The translations under genes and the position numbers were made by a program. Positions 10,259 through 21,354 of a stretch of DNA of 64,000 bases are shown here, in pieces (position 1 is the first letter of the stretch; the number at the start of each line of letters is the position of its first letter). The notes beneath the pieces are model-generated. The model saw only the letters and a program-made list of their open reading frames with translations, had not been told where the DNA came from and searched no databases. Source of the stretch: Boothiomyces macroporosus (lineage: Eukaryota; Chytridiomycota; Chytridiomycetes; Rhizophydiales; Terramycetaceae); contig JADGKB010000061.1 of assembly GCA_027604185.1 (NCBI GenBank), positions 18,672 through 82,671 of the forward strand, written 5' to 3'.

Positions 10259-11293
10259 TTAGTGAGCTTTAAGTCCCAATTTAGCCAAGTCTTCGGCTTC
10301 AGGTGCAACAGCGACTTTAGGTTGTTGGTTAAAGTGATGGAAATCTGGTGGAGATGGAATGTTCCATTCTAAACTTGGAGTGGCAATAGTAACAGGTTGT
10401 TTGTTTGAGCCATAGGTAACTTTGGTGAAGAATGGTGGGAGCAAATATTCTGACCAGTAATCGTTAGATAGATGGTGTCCTGGGGCTTCGAAATCTGGAT
10501 GTGGAGCTTCATATGCTCTAATTCTGGCTGGGACGCTTTCTGCAACATCATAAGCACCACCTATAATTAAAAATATTAGTACGGAGTTCTACAGCAGTGA
10601 ATTCTAATCCAAATTCAGATTCATGTTTGCGCAGACGGGTCAATACTTTTTCAGCTAATGACTCTCTTGCAGATGCGGATAATCCAGCCTTTGCCTCTAC
10701 ATTTGCAATTTCATTTTCCAATGCTTCGCGAACAATTCTTGCAGCTGATCTTTCAGAATCTGGTTTGTTGGTTTGTGGGTCGCGGTAATAAGTAGACTAG
10801 ATTTAATATTGAATTACAGCTTGAGCATCGATAACTTTGAAATATGTAACAGCGTAAACATCTACTAGTCCATCTACGTTAATAAAAAATACTCTTTGAA
10901 GAAACGCCTGCAGAGAATACACCCATTGAAACTGGAATGGTAGGTTTTACGGCTTTGATTTGATCAATTAGTGGCAGTAAAACATGGGTTCCGGATTGTA
11001 AGACTTGAGAGAATTTTCCAAAACGTTCAACAACCCAGGATTCTCCAGCTGGTACGGTTACTAATCCCTACATTAAAAATATTTACTCTAGTAATTGGCT
11101 TGCGTTCATAGAATGAAGTGGAGGTAGTCCAAAAGTCCCACTTCTTTTCGTATTCAGTCAATTCTCTGACTTGTTCTGCTGGAACTCCGTTGACAAACTT
11201 TACAAGTGGGTTGTGGGAGTATGGAACAATCAAAGAGTGGCTAGAGCGAGTTGATGGTCTGGCAATTCTTGGTACTCGTAGCAAGCGATTCAT
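10259..11293 (-). CDS. SPFH/band-7 stomatin-prohibitin-like protein
   Basis: A divergent SPFH (band 7) membrane-scaffold protein, most like mitochondrial stomatin-like SLP2. The 317-residue product starts with a basic, Ser/Arg-rich mitochondrial-type presequence (MNRLLRVPRIARPSTRSSHS). It then has GLVTVPAGESWVVERFGKF, HVLLPLIDQIKAV, GLVDVYAVTYFKVID, and a helical AARIVREALENEIANVEA region, but the usual long Glu/Ala coiled coil is missing. The C-terminus is Pro/His-rich and unlike typical members. Introns: 11068..11086, 10874..10892, 10797..10817 (21 nt with in-frame stop) and 10561..10582 (22 nt). Exact subfamily uncertain. Confidence 0.7.
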
Positions 11294-11366
11294 TTGGTGA
11301 TGAAAAAAAATAGTTGAGAAATCTTGAGTAACGTTTTTGCGCTATTTTTGCGGAAAGCAGCCTTGT

Positions 11367-11502
11367 GAAGACTTTTAGGATAACATGTGAAGAGACTATT
11401 AAGGATAACATTTGAAGAGACTATTAAGGATAACATTTGAAGAGACTATTAAGGATAACATTTGAAGAGACTATTAAGGATAATATTTGAAGAGAGTTTT
11501 AG
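11367..11502. repeat. 25-bp tandem repeat, about five copies
   Basis: A 25-bp unit (GAAGAGACTATTAAGGATAA then CATTT) is repeated with full copies starting at 11389, 11414, 11439 and 11464, flanked by degenerate copies at 11367 and 11489. Full copies are nearly identical (one substitution in the last), implying recent expansion or slippage. It lies 5' of the SPFH gene and 3' of the SH3 gene. Confidence 0.9.
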
Positions 11503-11563
11503 ACAATAGAATTAAGGACAAGTTAGTTGATTCTGTAAACAACTAAATACCAATCGAAATACT

Positions 11564-11860
11564 TTATTCCGCAGATATATAAGAAAGCGGTACAAGCCCA
11601 GTCTTTCTACTGCTGAAATTGACTGCTTGAACCCAATTTTCATCAATAGTCCCTATCACTTGTAAAAAGTCGCCTTCTACGATAGACAGCTCGTCGCTTT
11701 CTGCGGCCTCATAATCGTACTTGGCAATAAAAGTAGGAAGCTGAGACTTCACTAATTGCATCGCTTCTTGGTACTGCTTTGCGCTAATCAGTTTTTGTTT
11801 ATTCAGGTAATCTAGCTCTGTGATGATGTTTTCATATAGTCTGCTGCGAAAGGTTGCCAT
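11564..11860 (-). CDS. Small SH3 protein (LSB1/PIN3-like)
   Basis: A 98-residue protein with an N-terminal helix (FRSRLYENIITELDYLNKQK) followed by one SH3 domain: ALYDY-type core as IAKYDYEAAESDELS, the acidic RT loop, NWVQAV, and TGLVPLSYI. This helix-plus-SH3 layout matches fungal LSB1/PIN3, which bind the WASP homologue Las17 at actin patches; that role is by analogy only. The open frame extends 13 codons upstream to 11899, but the Met at 11860 matches the family start. No intron. Confidence 0.7.
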   Translation of the reverse strand: MATFRSRLYENIITELDYLNKQKLISAKQYQEAMQLVKSQLPTFIAKYDYEAAESDELSIVEGDFLQVIGTIDENWVQAVNFSSRKTGLVPLSYISAE

Positions 11861-11937
11861 ACGCGAAGATAAAAAAACACTAAAGTCGCCATCTTGCAAA
11901 TACTAGAGAATTAACGAGACGCAAGTAGTTTATTATT

Positions 11938-13532
11938 ATGCCAATGGATAAGCTTTCTCCTTTGCCAGAAACAAAAAATCTCGCGTTCCATTTTATGGAA
12001 ACGGAAATTCAACTTTACAAGAGAAATTCAGTAGTCAAGACGAAATACGATATCAAGAAATCCATCTTTCATCCAACAATTGATGAAGATTATTCTGTCC
12101 CTTCTTTGGAACCATCCATTTCAGATTTGGAACTGATGATTGACAAGAAAAAGAGTTCGGTATTGCATTCTACGATTGATTTGTGTAATACTATACTCGG
12201 GACGGGTATTGTGTCTTTGCCTTTTGCTTTTTCAGTTGTTGGGTTGGTTCAAGGTATCTGCTGGTTCACGTAGGATTCTTTATTACTTTGTTTGCGATTG
12301 CATCTACTTGGTTTTCATTGCGGCTACTTGTATTCTCTGCCGAGTTAGCGCATGGACAACAGCGACCAAGACCATTTATTCTCGTTACAACCGATGGAGA
12401 GCCTTCGTTTTCATCAATTGGACAAGCAGTTCTTCCAAAGCGGTTAACTATAGTATGCGATATATCAGTTATACTAGGATGCTTGGGGTTCGCTGTCAGT
12501 TATCTGATTTCCATAGGAGAAGGAATGCCAGAAATATTTCAGTATTTGACGAGCCAGGATTCAATCTTATATCCAATACTAACAAACAGATACTTTTGGA
12601 TGCTTGCATTTCTAGCTGTAATTATGCCGCTCAACTATGCAAAGTCAGTGGATGACTTTTGGTGGTTCTCTGGACTAGCTTTATTTTGCGCTTGTTATCT
12701 GGCTGTACTCATCCCATACCTAGCAGTATTTGTCAAATCAAAAGGAGACTATGAATTGTTTGTATTTGATTGGTCAACTTTTCAAAGCATCCCCATTTTC
12801 ATCTTTGCTTTTACCTGTCACCAAAATGTAAACTGTTTCTAACTAGATCTTTTCAATCTATAATCTCATTGATGCGAATTATATACAAGGGCACAGTCTA
12901 GAGCCGAAGCAATTGATTCATATCTTTTCTGTTATAGATCTGTCTGTAATTTTGGTGGGTGTAACTTACATGTCAATAGGAATTATAGGTTATATGACAT
13001 TTGGGTCAGGCACTAAAATTATTGTTCTAGATAATTGTAATACTTTTTAATTATAGTTGAAACTGGGATCTTGATACTAATTGGAAAGTTTTTTTACTCT
13101 TTGCTGGCAGCGCTATCCTTTCCAATTCAAGCACATCCATGCCGACTAGCAATGGAATCGCTTTATAATTACTTTAAAGATGAAATGTTTATCGGATATT
13201 CAGAAATACCAGGTGACGAGAATTCAAGCTTTTCGCCAAACTATATGGAAGAAGAAATTCTGCTCACCAGAGAATCACGAAGACTTGCTCTATCGACATT
13301 GATACTTGTGCTTTCGTATGCCACCGCATTTGTTATACCAAACCTTGATTTTTACCTTGCATTTGTGGGTGCTACTGGGGGAGTGTTCATGTGTTACGTG
13401 TTGCCGACATTATATTATTGCCAAGTGACAAAAGACGAAGAGTGGGGCTTCAAACAGATAATAGGCGTAATACTATCAGGATTTGGTATCCTGTTTGGCG
13501 GGTTGCAAGTAATATCTTTGTTTTTCGAATAA
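11938..13532 (+). CDS. SLC38/AVT-type amino acid transporter
   Basis: An 11-TM-type transporter of the amino acid/auxin permease superfamily, close to SLC38 and the yeast vacuolar AVT5-7 group. It probably moves neutral or basic amino acids across the vacuolar membrane. After an 80-residue cytosolic N-terminus comes the signature HSTIDLCNTILGTGIVSLPFAF, given here as two motifs around residues 77-98. Later motifs include IFIFAFTCHQN and FPIQAHPCR. Spliced length is 511 residues. Introns: 12254..12273 (20), 12838..12856 (19) and 13037..13056 (20). The transported substrate cannot be read from sequence. Confidence 0.85.
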
Positions 13533-13548
13533 AAATCTTCGCGTCAAA

Positions 13549-14871
13549 ATGTCGTTTAGAGAAATGAGAGGTATTCAATACTAATGAAGCGTTTACAGAG
13601 CAGCTAAGGGGGCTAGGCTACCCGCAACCAGTATCTATGGAAAGCTTTCGGACACCCAATTTCGAAACGATGGGAAATATTCTATCTTGGCTTGTAAACA
13701 AGTACTTTAATATTAACGAGTTACGATCCATCATTTGAAGTTTCCCTTGATTTTAGTTCAGAAAGCAGCAGAGTTCAATTTGTAAAAGCTATTGCAGCAT
13801 ACATTGCTCCTAAAGCGCAGATAAGATTGAACACTAGAAATCTGTACAAAGCCGATGGATTCGCTGTTAGGGAGTTGATGAAAATATCAGAATTGCTATC
13901 AAAAGCCAGAAACACTGGCAAAGAAGAAGACTCTATCATCCTGCCACCGCTTGATATTTCAAACAAGCTCAGCAAACTAAAAGCATGCAGGGCATTAGCA
14001 AGCGGAATCACAGAGAAAGGAGCTGAGCTGTTTGATTTACTAGGAAAAGAACTAGAATTACGGAACGTGCGTACAAATGTAATCTCTAAACCATTTGAAT
14101 TGATGGCAATGGAAAAAGCAGTTACGGAAGCTATAAACAAACTGCGAGAAAAACTCGCATCAACTCAGAACGCATTCGAAAGTTTGCAAGCTGATGAATA
14201 CAATTTACTTGCCAAAATTGAAAAGAAGAAGGGTGAATTAGAACGCGCTGAAAAACGACTCAAATCGCTTCAAGGAGTGCGGTAATCAGTTATTTACGTA
14301 GCCCTGCTTATATGGACGAATATGAAAAGATTGAAGTTGATCTTGTAAGAGTGTACAATATATATATGGAAAAATTTAGGAATCTTACATTTTTAGAGCA
14401 ACAGCTGGATGAGTATCATAGAGAAGAACAGGATAAATTTGAAGAGACAGAGTCTTCATTGAAACGTATGCAGAATAGGCTCCGCGAGGAAGAGTTGGAG
14501 TTATTGCGCGGGGAAAGCGAAGGAAATAAATCAGCAAGACCAAACAGACCTGCTGGTAACTGAAACTAATGTAGCTGCTGGGTCAAGAAGTAGACTGAAC
14601 AAGCAACAAGACTCTGATTCAAACGAGGACGAATTTGAAGTAACTATCGTTAATTTAGGAGGATGGGGTGTCTATGGATTCCGACATGTCCAGTGGAGAG
14701 TTTGTTGATGAGGATATGGATTCTGGCAAAGCACCTGCACAGCAGCAAAGACCATCGGAAGCAAAGAGAGGAGCACGACCTCAAAGGCAAGAGGAAGAAG
14801 AGGAGGAAGATGAATCTAGTATTGACATTGGGGACGATGGAGAGGATGACATGGATGACACAGACTTTTAA
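13549..14871 (+). CDS. IFT38: CLUAP1/IFT38 intraflagellar transport protein
   Basis: IFT-B subunit CLUAP1 (IFT38, qilin), needed to build cilia. The 408-residue spliced protein begins MSFREMRAFTEQLRGLGYP with SMESFRTPNF, a calponin-like domain, then LNTRNLYKADGFAVRELMK and a long coiled coil (residues about 150-270) containing MDEYEKIEVDL and FLEQQLDEYHREEQ. It ends in an acidic tail DDMDDTDF. Five introns: 13571..13589, 13702..13720, 14282..14301, 14556..14574 and 14640..14658 (19, 19, 20, 19, 19 nt). Two of them end GAAG or CGAG rather than TAG/CAG. Only 16 bp separate it from the upstream transporter. Confidence 0.95.
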
Positions 14872-14903
14872 ATAAAAGCACTAGTAAATAACGAATAGTT
14901 TAT

Positions 14904-16341
14904 TTAGAGGTCGTGCTTTAATCGGTAATTAACCAAGTCATTAATAGTGATTAATTTCAAATTCCATCTCTTGCAGAATATAATCAAATCATCTCTTCTT
15001 GCCATCTTTCCATTGTCTAGACAAATTTCAGAAATAGCAGCTACCGGTGCTTTTCCTGACAAACGACATAAATCGATAGAGGCTTCAGTGTGACCAACTC
15101 TTTTGAGGACACCTCCGTCGACTGCTCTTAATGGGAACACATGTCCGGGTCTATTAAATGATTCAGGTTGGCAATCTGGAGAAGCCAATAGCCTGATCGT
15201 GGTGGATCTGTCTGAAGCGGATATTCCAGTAGTAGTTCCTTTTGCAGCGTCGATTGAAATAGTGTAAGCTGTTTTTAGCGAATCAGTATTGTTTTCAACC
15301 ATCAAAGGCAATTTAAGTCTATCAAAGATAGAGCCAACTGCAGGTGCACAAATAACACCGCTACATCAACAATTATTTACCTAGTATATCTAATCATGAA
15401 TGCTGCTTTTTCTGGTGTGAAATCTTCCCCAGAAATAATCAAATCTCCTTCATTCTCGCGATCTTCATTATCTACAACTACAACAAAGTTTCCTTTTTCT
15501 ACATTAACAAAAAGTACTGAATTCTTCCAACGCGGATTCAATAGAATCAAACTCATACTTGTTGCTTCCGTTTACAGCAGTAGGGTCATTAGCTTGATCA
15601 TAATACATTGATAGAGAAGCTGCTTGATAAATATCGGTAAATTCATCTTGGGCAAATAGCATTGCTCCGTTCTTGAATGCGGCAGCGACTTTGTTTTCGT
15701 TTCCTCCATATAAAAATATTGACTTTAAAATTGATTCTTGATTAGTATTTTCATACCAGTAGAAGTGGTGTTCCAATTTGAATGGATTTTAAATAGAATT
15801 ACGTTCGAGTTTGCTCTGGAATCATTAATGTGAAGGTCTCCCAATCCAAATAATTCTGCAGGATAAGTAGTCAACTGGGCAAGCAATTCCTTGTGGTTGG
15901 GTTTTCTAGTTTAATGAAAAGGTACTTTGCTGCATTCGCCAAGAGCAATGGCCATACATTAGAAGCATGATGTTCAAGATTTCCGGAACCGTAAATGTCC
16001 AAATCAAGACTGGAGATAGTCTTTCTAGTCCCATTCTTTACCAAGGAGTATTCAAAGTCATTCAACTTGGTAATATTCCATCCGCTTGCTTTTAAATCAA
16101 CCGCTGTTGGATCTTGGTTTTCTGTAAGAGTGACATTGTATGTAAATCCTTGTTGAATCAATGATTTGGTAAATGTTTCTGCGCATGAATTTACAAAGGC
16201 AGGTAGAGCAATGTAGCCCTGACAGTCAGCTACAATTTGAGTGACAGCAGGTCCATCGTTCAAAACCAAATTTCCTTTCTTCAATTCAAAGTCCTTTCCA
16301 TTCAGATAATAAACGTTTTCCAATACTACTCTTCTAGACAT
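14904..16341 (-). CDS. RIB3: Amidohydrolase-like domain fused to RIB3
   Basis: The C-terminal half (from about residue 235) is 3,4-dihydroxy-2-butanone 4-phosphate synthase, which converts ribulose 5-phosphate for riboflavin synthesis. It shows [20 protein letters not shown], the catalytic [29 protein letters not shown] and [14 protein letters not shown]. Upstream and in frame lie about 200 residues resembling the ends of an amidohydrolase: [16 protein letters not shown] near residue 45 and [19 protein letters not shown] near 150. There is no HxH metal site and most of the barrel is missing. Four introns (15906..15925, 15737..15756, 15499..15517, 15361..15380) give one 452-residue frame with no stop between the parts. 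Confidence 0.8.
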
Positions 16342-16734
16342 TTTTTGTTTTTTTCAAGCAATTTTTCCCTGTGACTGAAACGATATTTTTTCATGTGATT
16401 TCCAGTCACTTCTTTTTTTTGTAACTGGATATTTGATTCGATGGGCGGCTATTGCTCCAGACGAACTGCTTCGCATCCAGTGGTTCATTGATATTATTTT
16501 AATGCGACTGATTTGTATTGAAAACTTTTTTTCGTGGGTACTCACATGCCATTAAGATATTCAAGACTATTGAAAAATGCTTGAGTACGCGATTCTTGGC
16601 TGCCTTTGATATTACTATGGAAGTAGTTCCTGTAGAGTTCAGAGCATTAATAATTCATCTGTTCTGTTGTAATCAACTGAACGCATTGTCAAAGAAACAA
16701 GTTGGTACAATGGGCAATTTTCCAACTTTGGTGA
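16342..16734. other. Intergenic stretch with a coding-like scrap
   Basis: Between the RIB3 fusion start and 7TM copy B. A plus frame from 16518 runs into copy B in a different frame and contains ITMEVVPVEFRALIIHLF, which looks protein-like. It has no ATG start, no recognised homology and overlaps a real start codon, so I do not call it a gene; it may be a gene relic. Confidence 0.3.
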
Positions 16735-17872
16735 ATGTCATCAAATACATACACAAGCACTTCATACCTACTCGGCATATGCGACTATAGGGCAAATTAT
16801 TTAGGCTGCGGCTCTTTGATTCCATATTTTGCAACTATCGACTTGGTCATAATACTGCTGTTTGCATTCTCACTAATATTCTATATATGGAAGATCATTC
16901 AGAGTTTAGTTACAAAAGTATTTAGGAATGGCGATTTGAAATGGAGTCCTTTAGACACTACGTGTGTCTTGTGCTTCCTGTCAATTATATTCCGCATAGT
17001 GCAACTGGTAAACATTCGCTCTATTAATTTCAAAAACATTAACGAAATGACAGATGGGGATATCATACAGTACGTTAGCGTAAATATAATAATGGATTTT
17101 GTTTATTACGGAACTGGAGTGGCAGGAGCTACCGTCTTTGTAGTAAGTCTATTTAATATAGTCCAGTGTAGTAGGAGCCGCTGCAGGAGTGAATCTGTAC
17201 TCTGATATTAAGATTGGCGATACTGTGATATCGACTAGTAAAGTATTTGCAATATTCAGAGTAATCGTCCTGATTGTATTGCTGACCTTTAATATTTCAT
17301 GGGCTACTTTGGGTACTTCAACCACAATCGATAACTATCTATTATATAGGCGAGCAGGCTATATATTTTCTCTTTGCGTAGTAGTATTTGTTACTGTACC
17401 TTTACTCGTGTATTTCTCCAACAATGTCTTGCGGTTAATGATGGATGCGAGTCGTGCGGAAAGAGGAACTGGAGAATTGACAAAGACTACAATCAAGGAA
17501 ACAAACTATGCAAGTAACTTTGCCAGTGAAATCGAAATTGTGCCAAATTCTCATCCACCATCGGGAATTGATGTTCGATCACCAAGTACAAGAACTAGAA
17601 AAACTAAAGTGCCTCGCATATCAATTAAACCTCTAAAAACTGCAAAGCGGGCTACTATTGCGGAAAAGATTGCTAATTTCAGGTTCGCAATCAACACAGT
17701 AATATGGCTATTGTATTTCATGACTTTCTGCAACCTGATCTTGCTTATTGTTGGATTCGAACTGCCGTTCTTTCAGGCAAATCATGTTGCAATTCTAGTT
17801 TTAAAATCTTGTAGCGACTTTTCAGTTTGGATAAGCTGTAGCTTTATGCTTCTGTATTTGTATTTGTGCTAA
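16735..17872 (+). CDS. 7TM ICDYRANYLGC-family protein, copy B
   Basis: 372 residues and first gene of the main array. The signature here is LLGICDYRANYLGCGS with Gly replacing the usual Asp. Seven hydrophobic segments follow. The loop between segments five and six is about 100 residues, basic and Ser/Thr-rich (TRTRKTKVPRISIKPLK). The chain stops at YLYLC right after segment seven. The 19-nt intron 17143..17161 (GTAAGTCTATTTAATATAG) interrupts segment three at the family position. Tandem, same-strand arrangement with copies C-F points to local duplication. Function unknown; membrane receptor is inference. Confidence 0.75.
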
Positions 17873-18027
17873 TAATAACACTCGATTAATGCTGTCAGTT
17901 TCCGTTATATTTCTCAATTTAATCATTAGCAGGGGAGGAAAAGTGATATAAAAACAATCGGCCATTGTCCCGATTTACAGCATTTTACGAGTTCTATTGT
18001 ACTTTGTGTCAGGCTTTAAAAAAGATT

Positions 18028-19141
18028 ATGGCCAATTCACCAAACTACTTGCTTGACATATGCGACTATAGAGCCAATTATCTCGGGTGCGGGTCATTGA
18101 TTAACCAATTCGCGCTAATTGACTTGATTATGATACTGCTAGCAACAGGCACTACGGCACTTTACATTGCTAAAATTATACAGAATGTAATGACTAAAGT
18201 TTGGAGCAAACATGAAGGAAAGAAATGGAGTCCGCTCGACACTACGCTAGTGCTATGCTTCTCATCAAACATCTTTCGAATAATTCAGTTGGCAAATGCC
18301 AGGTCGCTATCCTACAGAAACATTAGTCAAATGTCGGATGAGGAAATAATTCGATATGTACAAATCAACATCATTATGGATTTTGTGTATTACTCTATGG
18401 GAGTATTTGGGTCTACCGTATTTGTGGTAATAATTATCTTAGAAATAGAGCAGTGTGGTCGGAGCAGCTGCCGGTGTAAATCTATATTCAGATGTAAAGA
18501 TTGGACAGACGGTTATTCCCACAAACAAAGTGTTTGCGGTTCTTAGAGTAATTATTTTGGTGCTGCTATTGACATTCAACATTCTCTGGGCAACTTTGGG
18601 GACAACCACTTCAAGAGATGCGTATATTACTTATCGACGAGCTGGCTTTCTGATATCGCTCCTTGTCATTGTATTCATTACCTCCCCGCTATTAATTTAT
18701 TTTTCAAATAGGGTGATAGACATACTGAGAAACTCGAGTGCTAGCGACAAGGGGACGAAAAGCTCTCGAAAGGCTTCAAAAAGTGCACCAAATAACACAT
18801 TTAAAATGGACGAAGCAGATTTCCCAATGAGTGTAGTGGAAGACACTCCGCCAGTCAAAATAGAGAACCCAAAGCTGTCTGTAAAAACGGTAGTACGAAA
18901 ATCGAATGTGCAAATCAGAAATAATTTGGAAACAAAGATATTCAATTTCAGATTCGCAATCAACACTACCATTTGGCTCTTGTATTTTCTCACTGCATGC
19001 AATCTTGTTCTGCTAATAGTGGGGGGAGAAGTGTCATATTTTCTGCAAAACCCAACTGCCTTGTTGTATTTTAAAGGATTAAGTGATTTCAGTGTATGGG
19101 TAAGCTGCTCGTTTATGCTGTTGTACTTGTATATTTGTTGA
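18028..19141 (+). CDS. 7TM ICDYRANYLGC-family protein, copy C
   Basis: 363 residues. The upstream open frame extends to 17965, but the first ATG with family alignment is 18028 (MANSPNYLLDICDYRANYLGC, split here as MANSPNY then the motif). It is closest to copy B in the first exon (both have CGS after YLG and share QLVN/QLAN, ARS). The variable loop includes SSRKASKSAPNN. Intron 18427..18448 is 22 nt and contains an earlier TTAG; the family alignment (VFV then SSVVGAAAGVNLYSD) shows the later AG is used. A TATA-like GATATAAAAA lies at 17945-17954. Ends YLYIC. Confidence 0.75.
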
Positions 19142-19498
19142 TATCTAAATATATTCACGGGATTAGGCATTCTATCCCTCGTCTTTAATGTTTTATTTCA
19201 AAGATTGTTTCTATGACAGTCTGTAATTTTGAAATCGCTTAGTAATCTGTAGTAGCGGATCTGAATAGGACAATATCTTAAATGTAACCCTAATTGCGAA
19301 GCTATTATATAGAGTCTTTGCCAGGTTATATGAATTTTGGAATTGCGTAATTGGAAATCAAGTCCCTCAAAGAATCATACCCGCCTCTCCGTGTATGTGA
19401 ATCAGATTCCCCCGATTTGTTGTTTTGCAATCTTGATGATCTCATTATTGTTTATTGTGTAAAGGGTACAAATTCATTGTTTTTTTGCTATCTTGTAA
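19142..19498. other. Spacer between 7TM copies C and D
   Basis: About 357 bp with no supported gene. A plus frame from 19351 overlaps the start of copy D and ends at 19557; it has no recognisable features and I treat it as chance. No repeat shared with the other array spacers was seen by eye. Confidence 0.4.
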
Positions 19499-20666
19499 AT
19501 GTCAACTGGGAATATTACTGGAGGAAATTATACCTATTTCCTCAGAGATATTTGTGATTACAGAGCAAATTACATGGGATGCGATCCCCAACTTACTCAA
19601 TATTTTGCTACTATCGATTTGGTTATAATCCTACTGACAGGGTTTTCACTTGTTGGTTTTTGTGGTAAGATTGTACAGAACATACTGGCAAAGGTAGTCA
19701 AAGATACTGAAGGGAAAAAGAAATGGAATGCCATCGATACCACTTGCATACTGTGTTGTCTGTGCAATGTATTCCGACTAGTCCAGTTGGCTAACGTGCG
19801 ATCGGTAGCTTCAAAGGAAAAGTTGTTGATGACCGATACAAACGTCGCACAGTATGTACAATTCAATATTATAATGGACTATGTATACTATGGAACAGGA
19901 GTTCTTTCGGCAACCGTGTTTGTGGTAACTAAAGGATTAAGACTAGTCTAGTGTTGTTGGAGCAACTGCAGGTGTAAATCTCTACTCTGATATTAAAATT
20001 GGAAGTACTGTTCTATCACCAAACAAGTTCTTTAGGGTTTTTCGTGTGGTGGTGCTAGTTTTAACGCTAACACTAAATATTCTATGGGCTACTCTGGGGA
20101 CAATGGCAGATGCTGAAAGCTATACCAAATACAGAAGAGCATGTTACATTGTGTCAATGTGCTCAATTGCATTGGTAACTCTGCCAATGATGGTTTTCTT
20201 TTCCGGAAAAGTTTTGGAAGTGCTAAAGCAAGCAAGAGGGTCAGATAGAGGCACAAAAGAAGTTTCCCAGGGCCCTCGAGAGTCTGTGCAGAGCACCAAA
20301 GTGAATGAAAACTCTCCAAGCAAAATCAAACACAGTGACAGTCAAAGAGCTGACCTAAAGTCTCTCGATAAAAAATCATTGATAAATCATGGCCAATCAA
20401 TCACAGATGATAAACGAAAGACTATGGTGCTTTCCAAGAAAAATGCACATGAAGCTAAGCTCGCTAGTTTCAAATTTGCCATCAACTCTGTTATTTGGCT
20501 GTTATACGTAGCCACATTCTGCAACTTGACTCTTCTAATCGTAGGATTCGAAGTTCCATTTTTCCAACAGAACTTTGCCGCTATAGTTACTCTCAAAATT
20601 GTTAGTGATTTGTCAGTATGGGTTAGTTGCGGATTCATGCTTCTGTATCTGTATCTGTACCAATAA
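19499..20666 (+). CDS. 7TM ICDYRANYLGC-family protein, copy D
   Basis: 381 residues. It starts MSTGNITGGNYTYF with two possible N-glycosylation sites (NIT, NYT) just before RDICDYRANYMGCDP, which suits an extracellular N-terminus. Seven hydrophobic segments; the variable loop is about 105 residues, Ser/Lys-rich (KSLDKKSLINHGQS). The 22-nt intron 19925..19946 is at the family position. The last residues are YLYLYQ, and the TAA stop lies within CAATAAATA, so stop and polyadenylation signal overlap. It is the closest intact relative of the adjacent pseudogene. Confidence 0.75.
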
Positions 20667-20799
20667 ATATTTGCAGAGCCAACCTCACTTAACGATAGAT
20701 TTCTTGGGTGGATGCACTATATTGTCTGAATTAATGTTTCCAAACATAGTTTGTATTTAAGCGGTAGTTTATTTTTGATAATACCGCCATTGTGTGCCA

Positions 20800-21193
20800 T
20801 TATTAAATTAGAGGACTATGTTTACTCTGGTACCGGGTTACTTGCTGCAACCGTTTTTGTTGTAAACCCAAACTAACATAGACAAGTGTAGTAGGAGCTG
20901 CTGCTGGCGTAAACTTGTATTCTGATATCAAATTTCGAGATAGAGTTGTTTCTCCCAGAAAATTCTTCAAAGAGTAATGCTCAACAGAAAATAGCTACTT
21001 TTAGATTCGCGATCAATTCTGTTATCTGGTTACTCTACATGATGACATTTGGTAGCTTGATACTGCTACTGGCAGGTTACGAATTGCCTTTTTTTCAAAA
21101 TAACATGCCTGCCATTCTTGTCCTAAATGTACCAGTGACTTGTCTGTATGGATTAGCAGCGGGTTTATGCTGTTGTGCTTGTATTTGTGGTAG
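20800..21193 (+). pseudogene. Decayed 7TM copy E
   Basis: A remnant of a sixth array gene. Homology begins only in segment three (EDYVYSGTGLLAATVFV), so the N-terminus, signature motif and segments one and two are gone. The family intron persists (20 nt, 20862-20881 region), followed by TSVVGAAAGVNLYSDIKF. After SPRKFF an internal deletion removes segments four, five and the variable loop, joining to AQQKIATFRFAINSVIWLLY. Near the end a frameshift separates LILVLN from the typical SDLSVWISSGFMLL ending, which is still readable in another frame up to TAG at 21191. Three independent lesions make it a clear pseudogene. Confidence 0.9.
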
Positions 21194-21354
21194 GGCGGAA
21201 TTATTAAATAAAGAAACAACATGATAAAGGCTTTGGTTGATTGAGTTTCGATAATATGGGAGCAGAATCTATGTACAAGATTCCACTCCGCCCGAAATAG
21301 CCGACGTGCTCCAAAGTGACGTCAAAGAGCTGTTCAGACAATCTTTACTCTCTA

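Noticed and set aside
11367..11502. CRISPR-like array
   Set aside because: The copies are directly adjacent with no unique spacers; it is a minisatellite in a eukaryotic genome.
16518..16790. Gene overlapping the start of 7TM copy B
   Set aside because: No ATG start, no recognised homology, and it conflicts with the well-supported copy B start.
18427..18442. A 16-nt intron ending at the first TTAG in 7TM copy C
   Set aside because: Using the later AG (22 nt) restores the SSVVGAAAGVNLYSD alignment seen in all paralogues.
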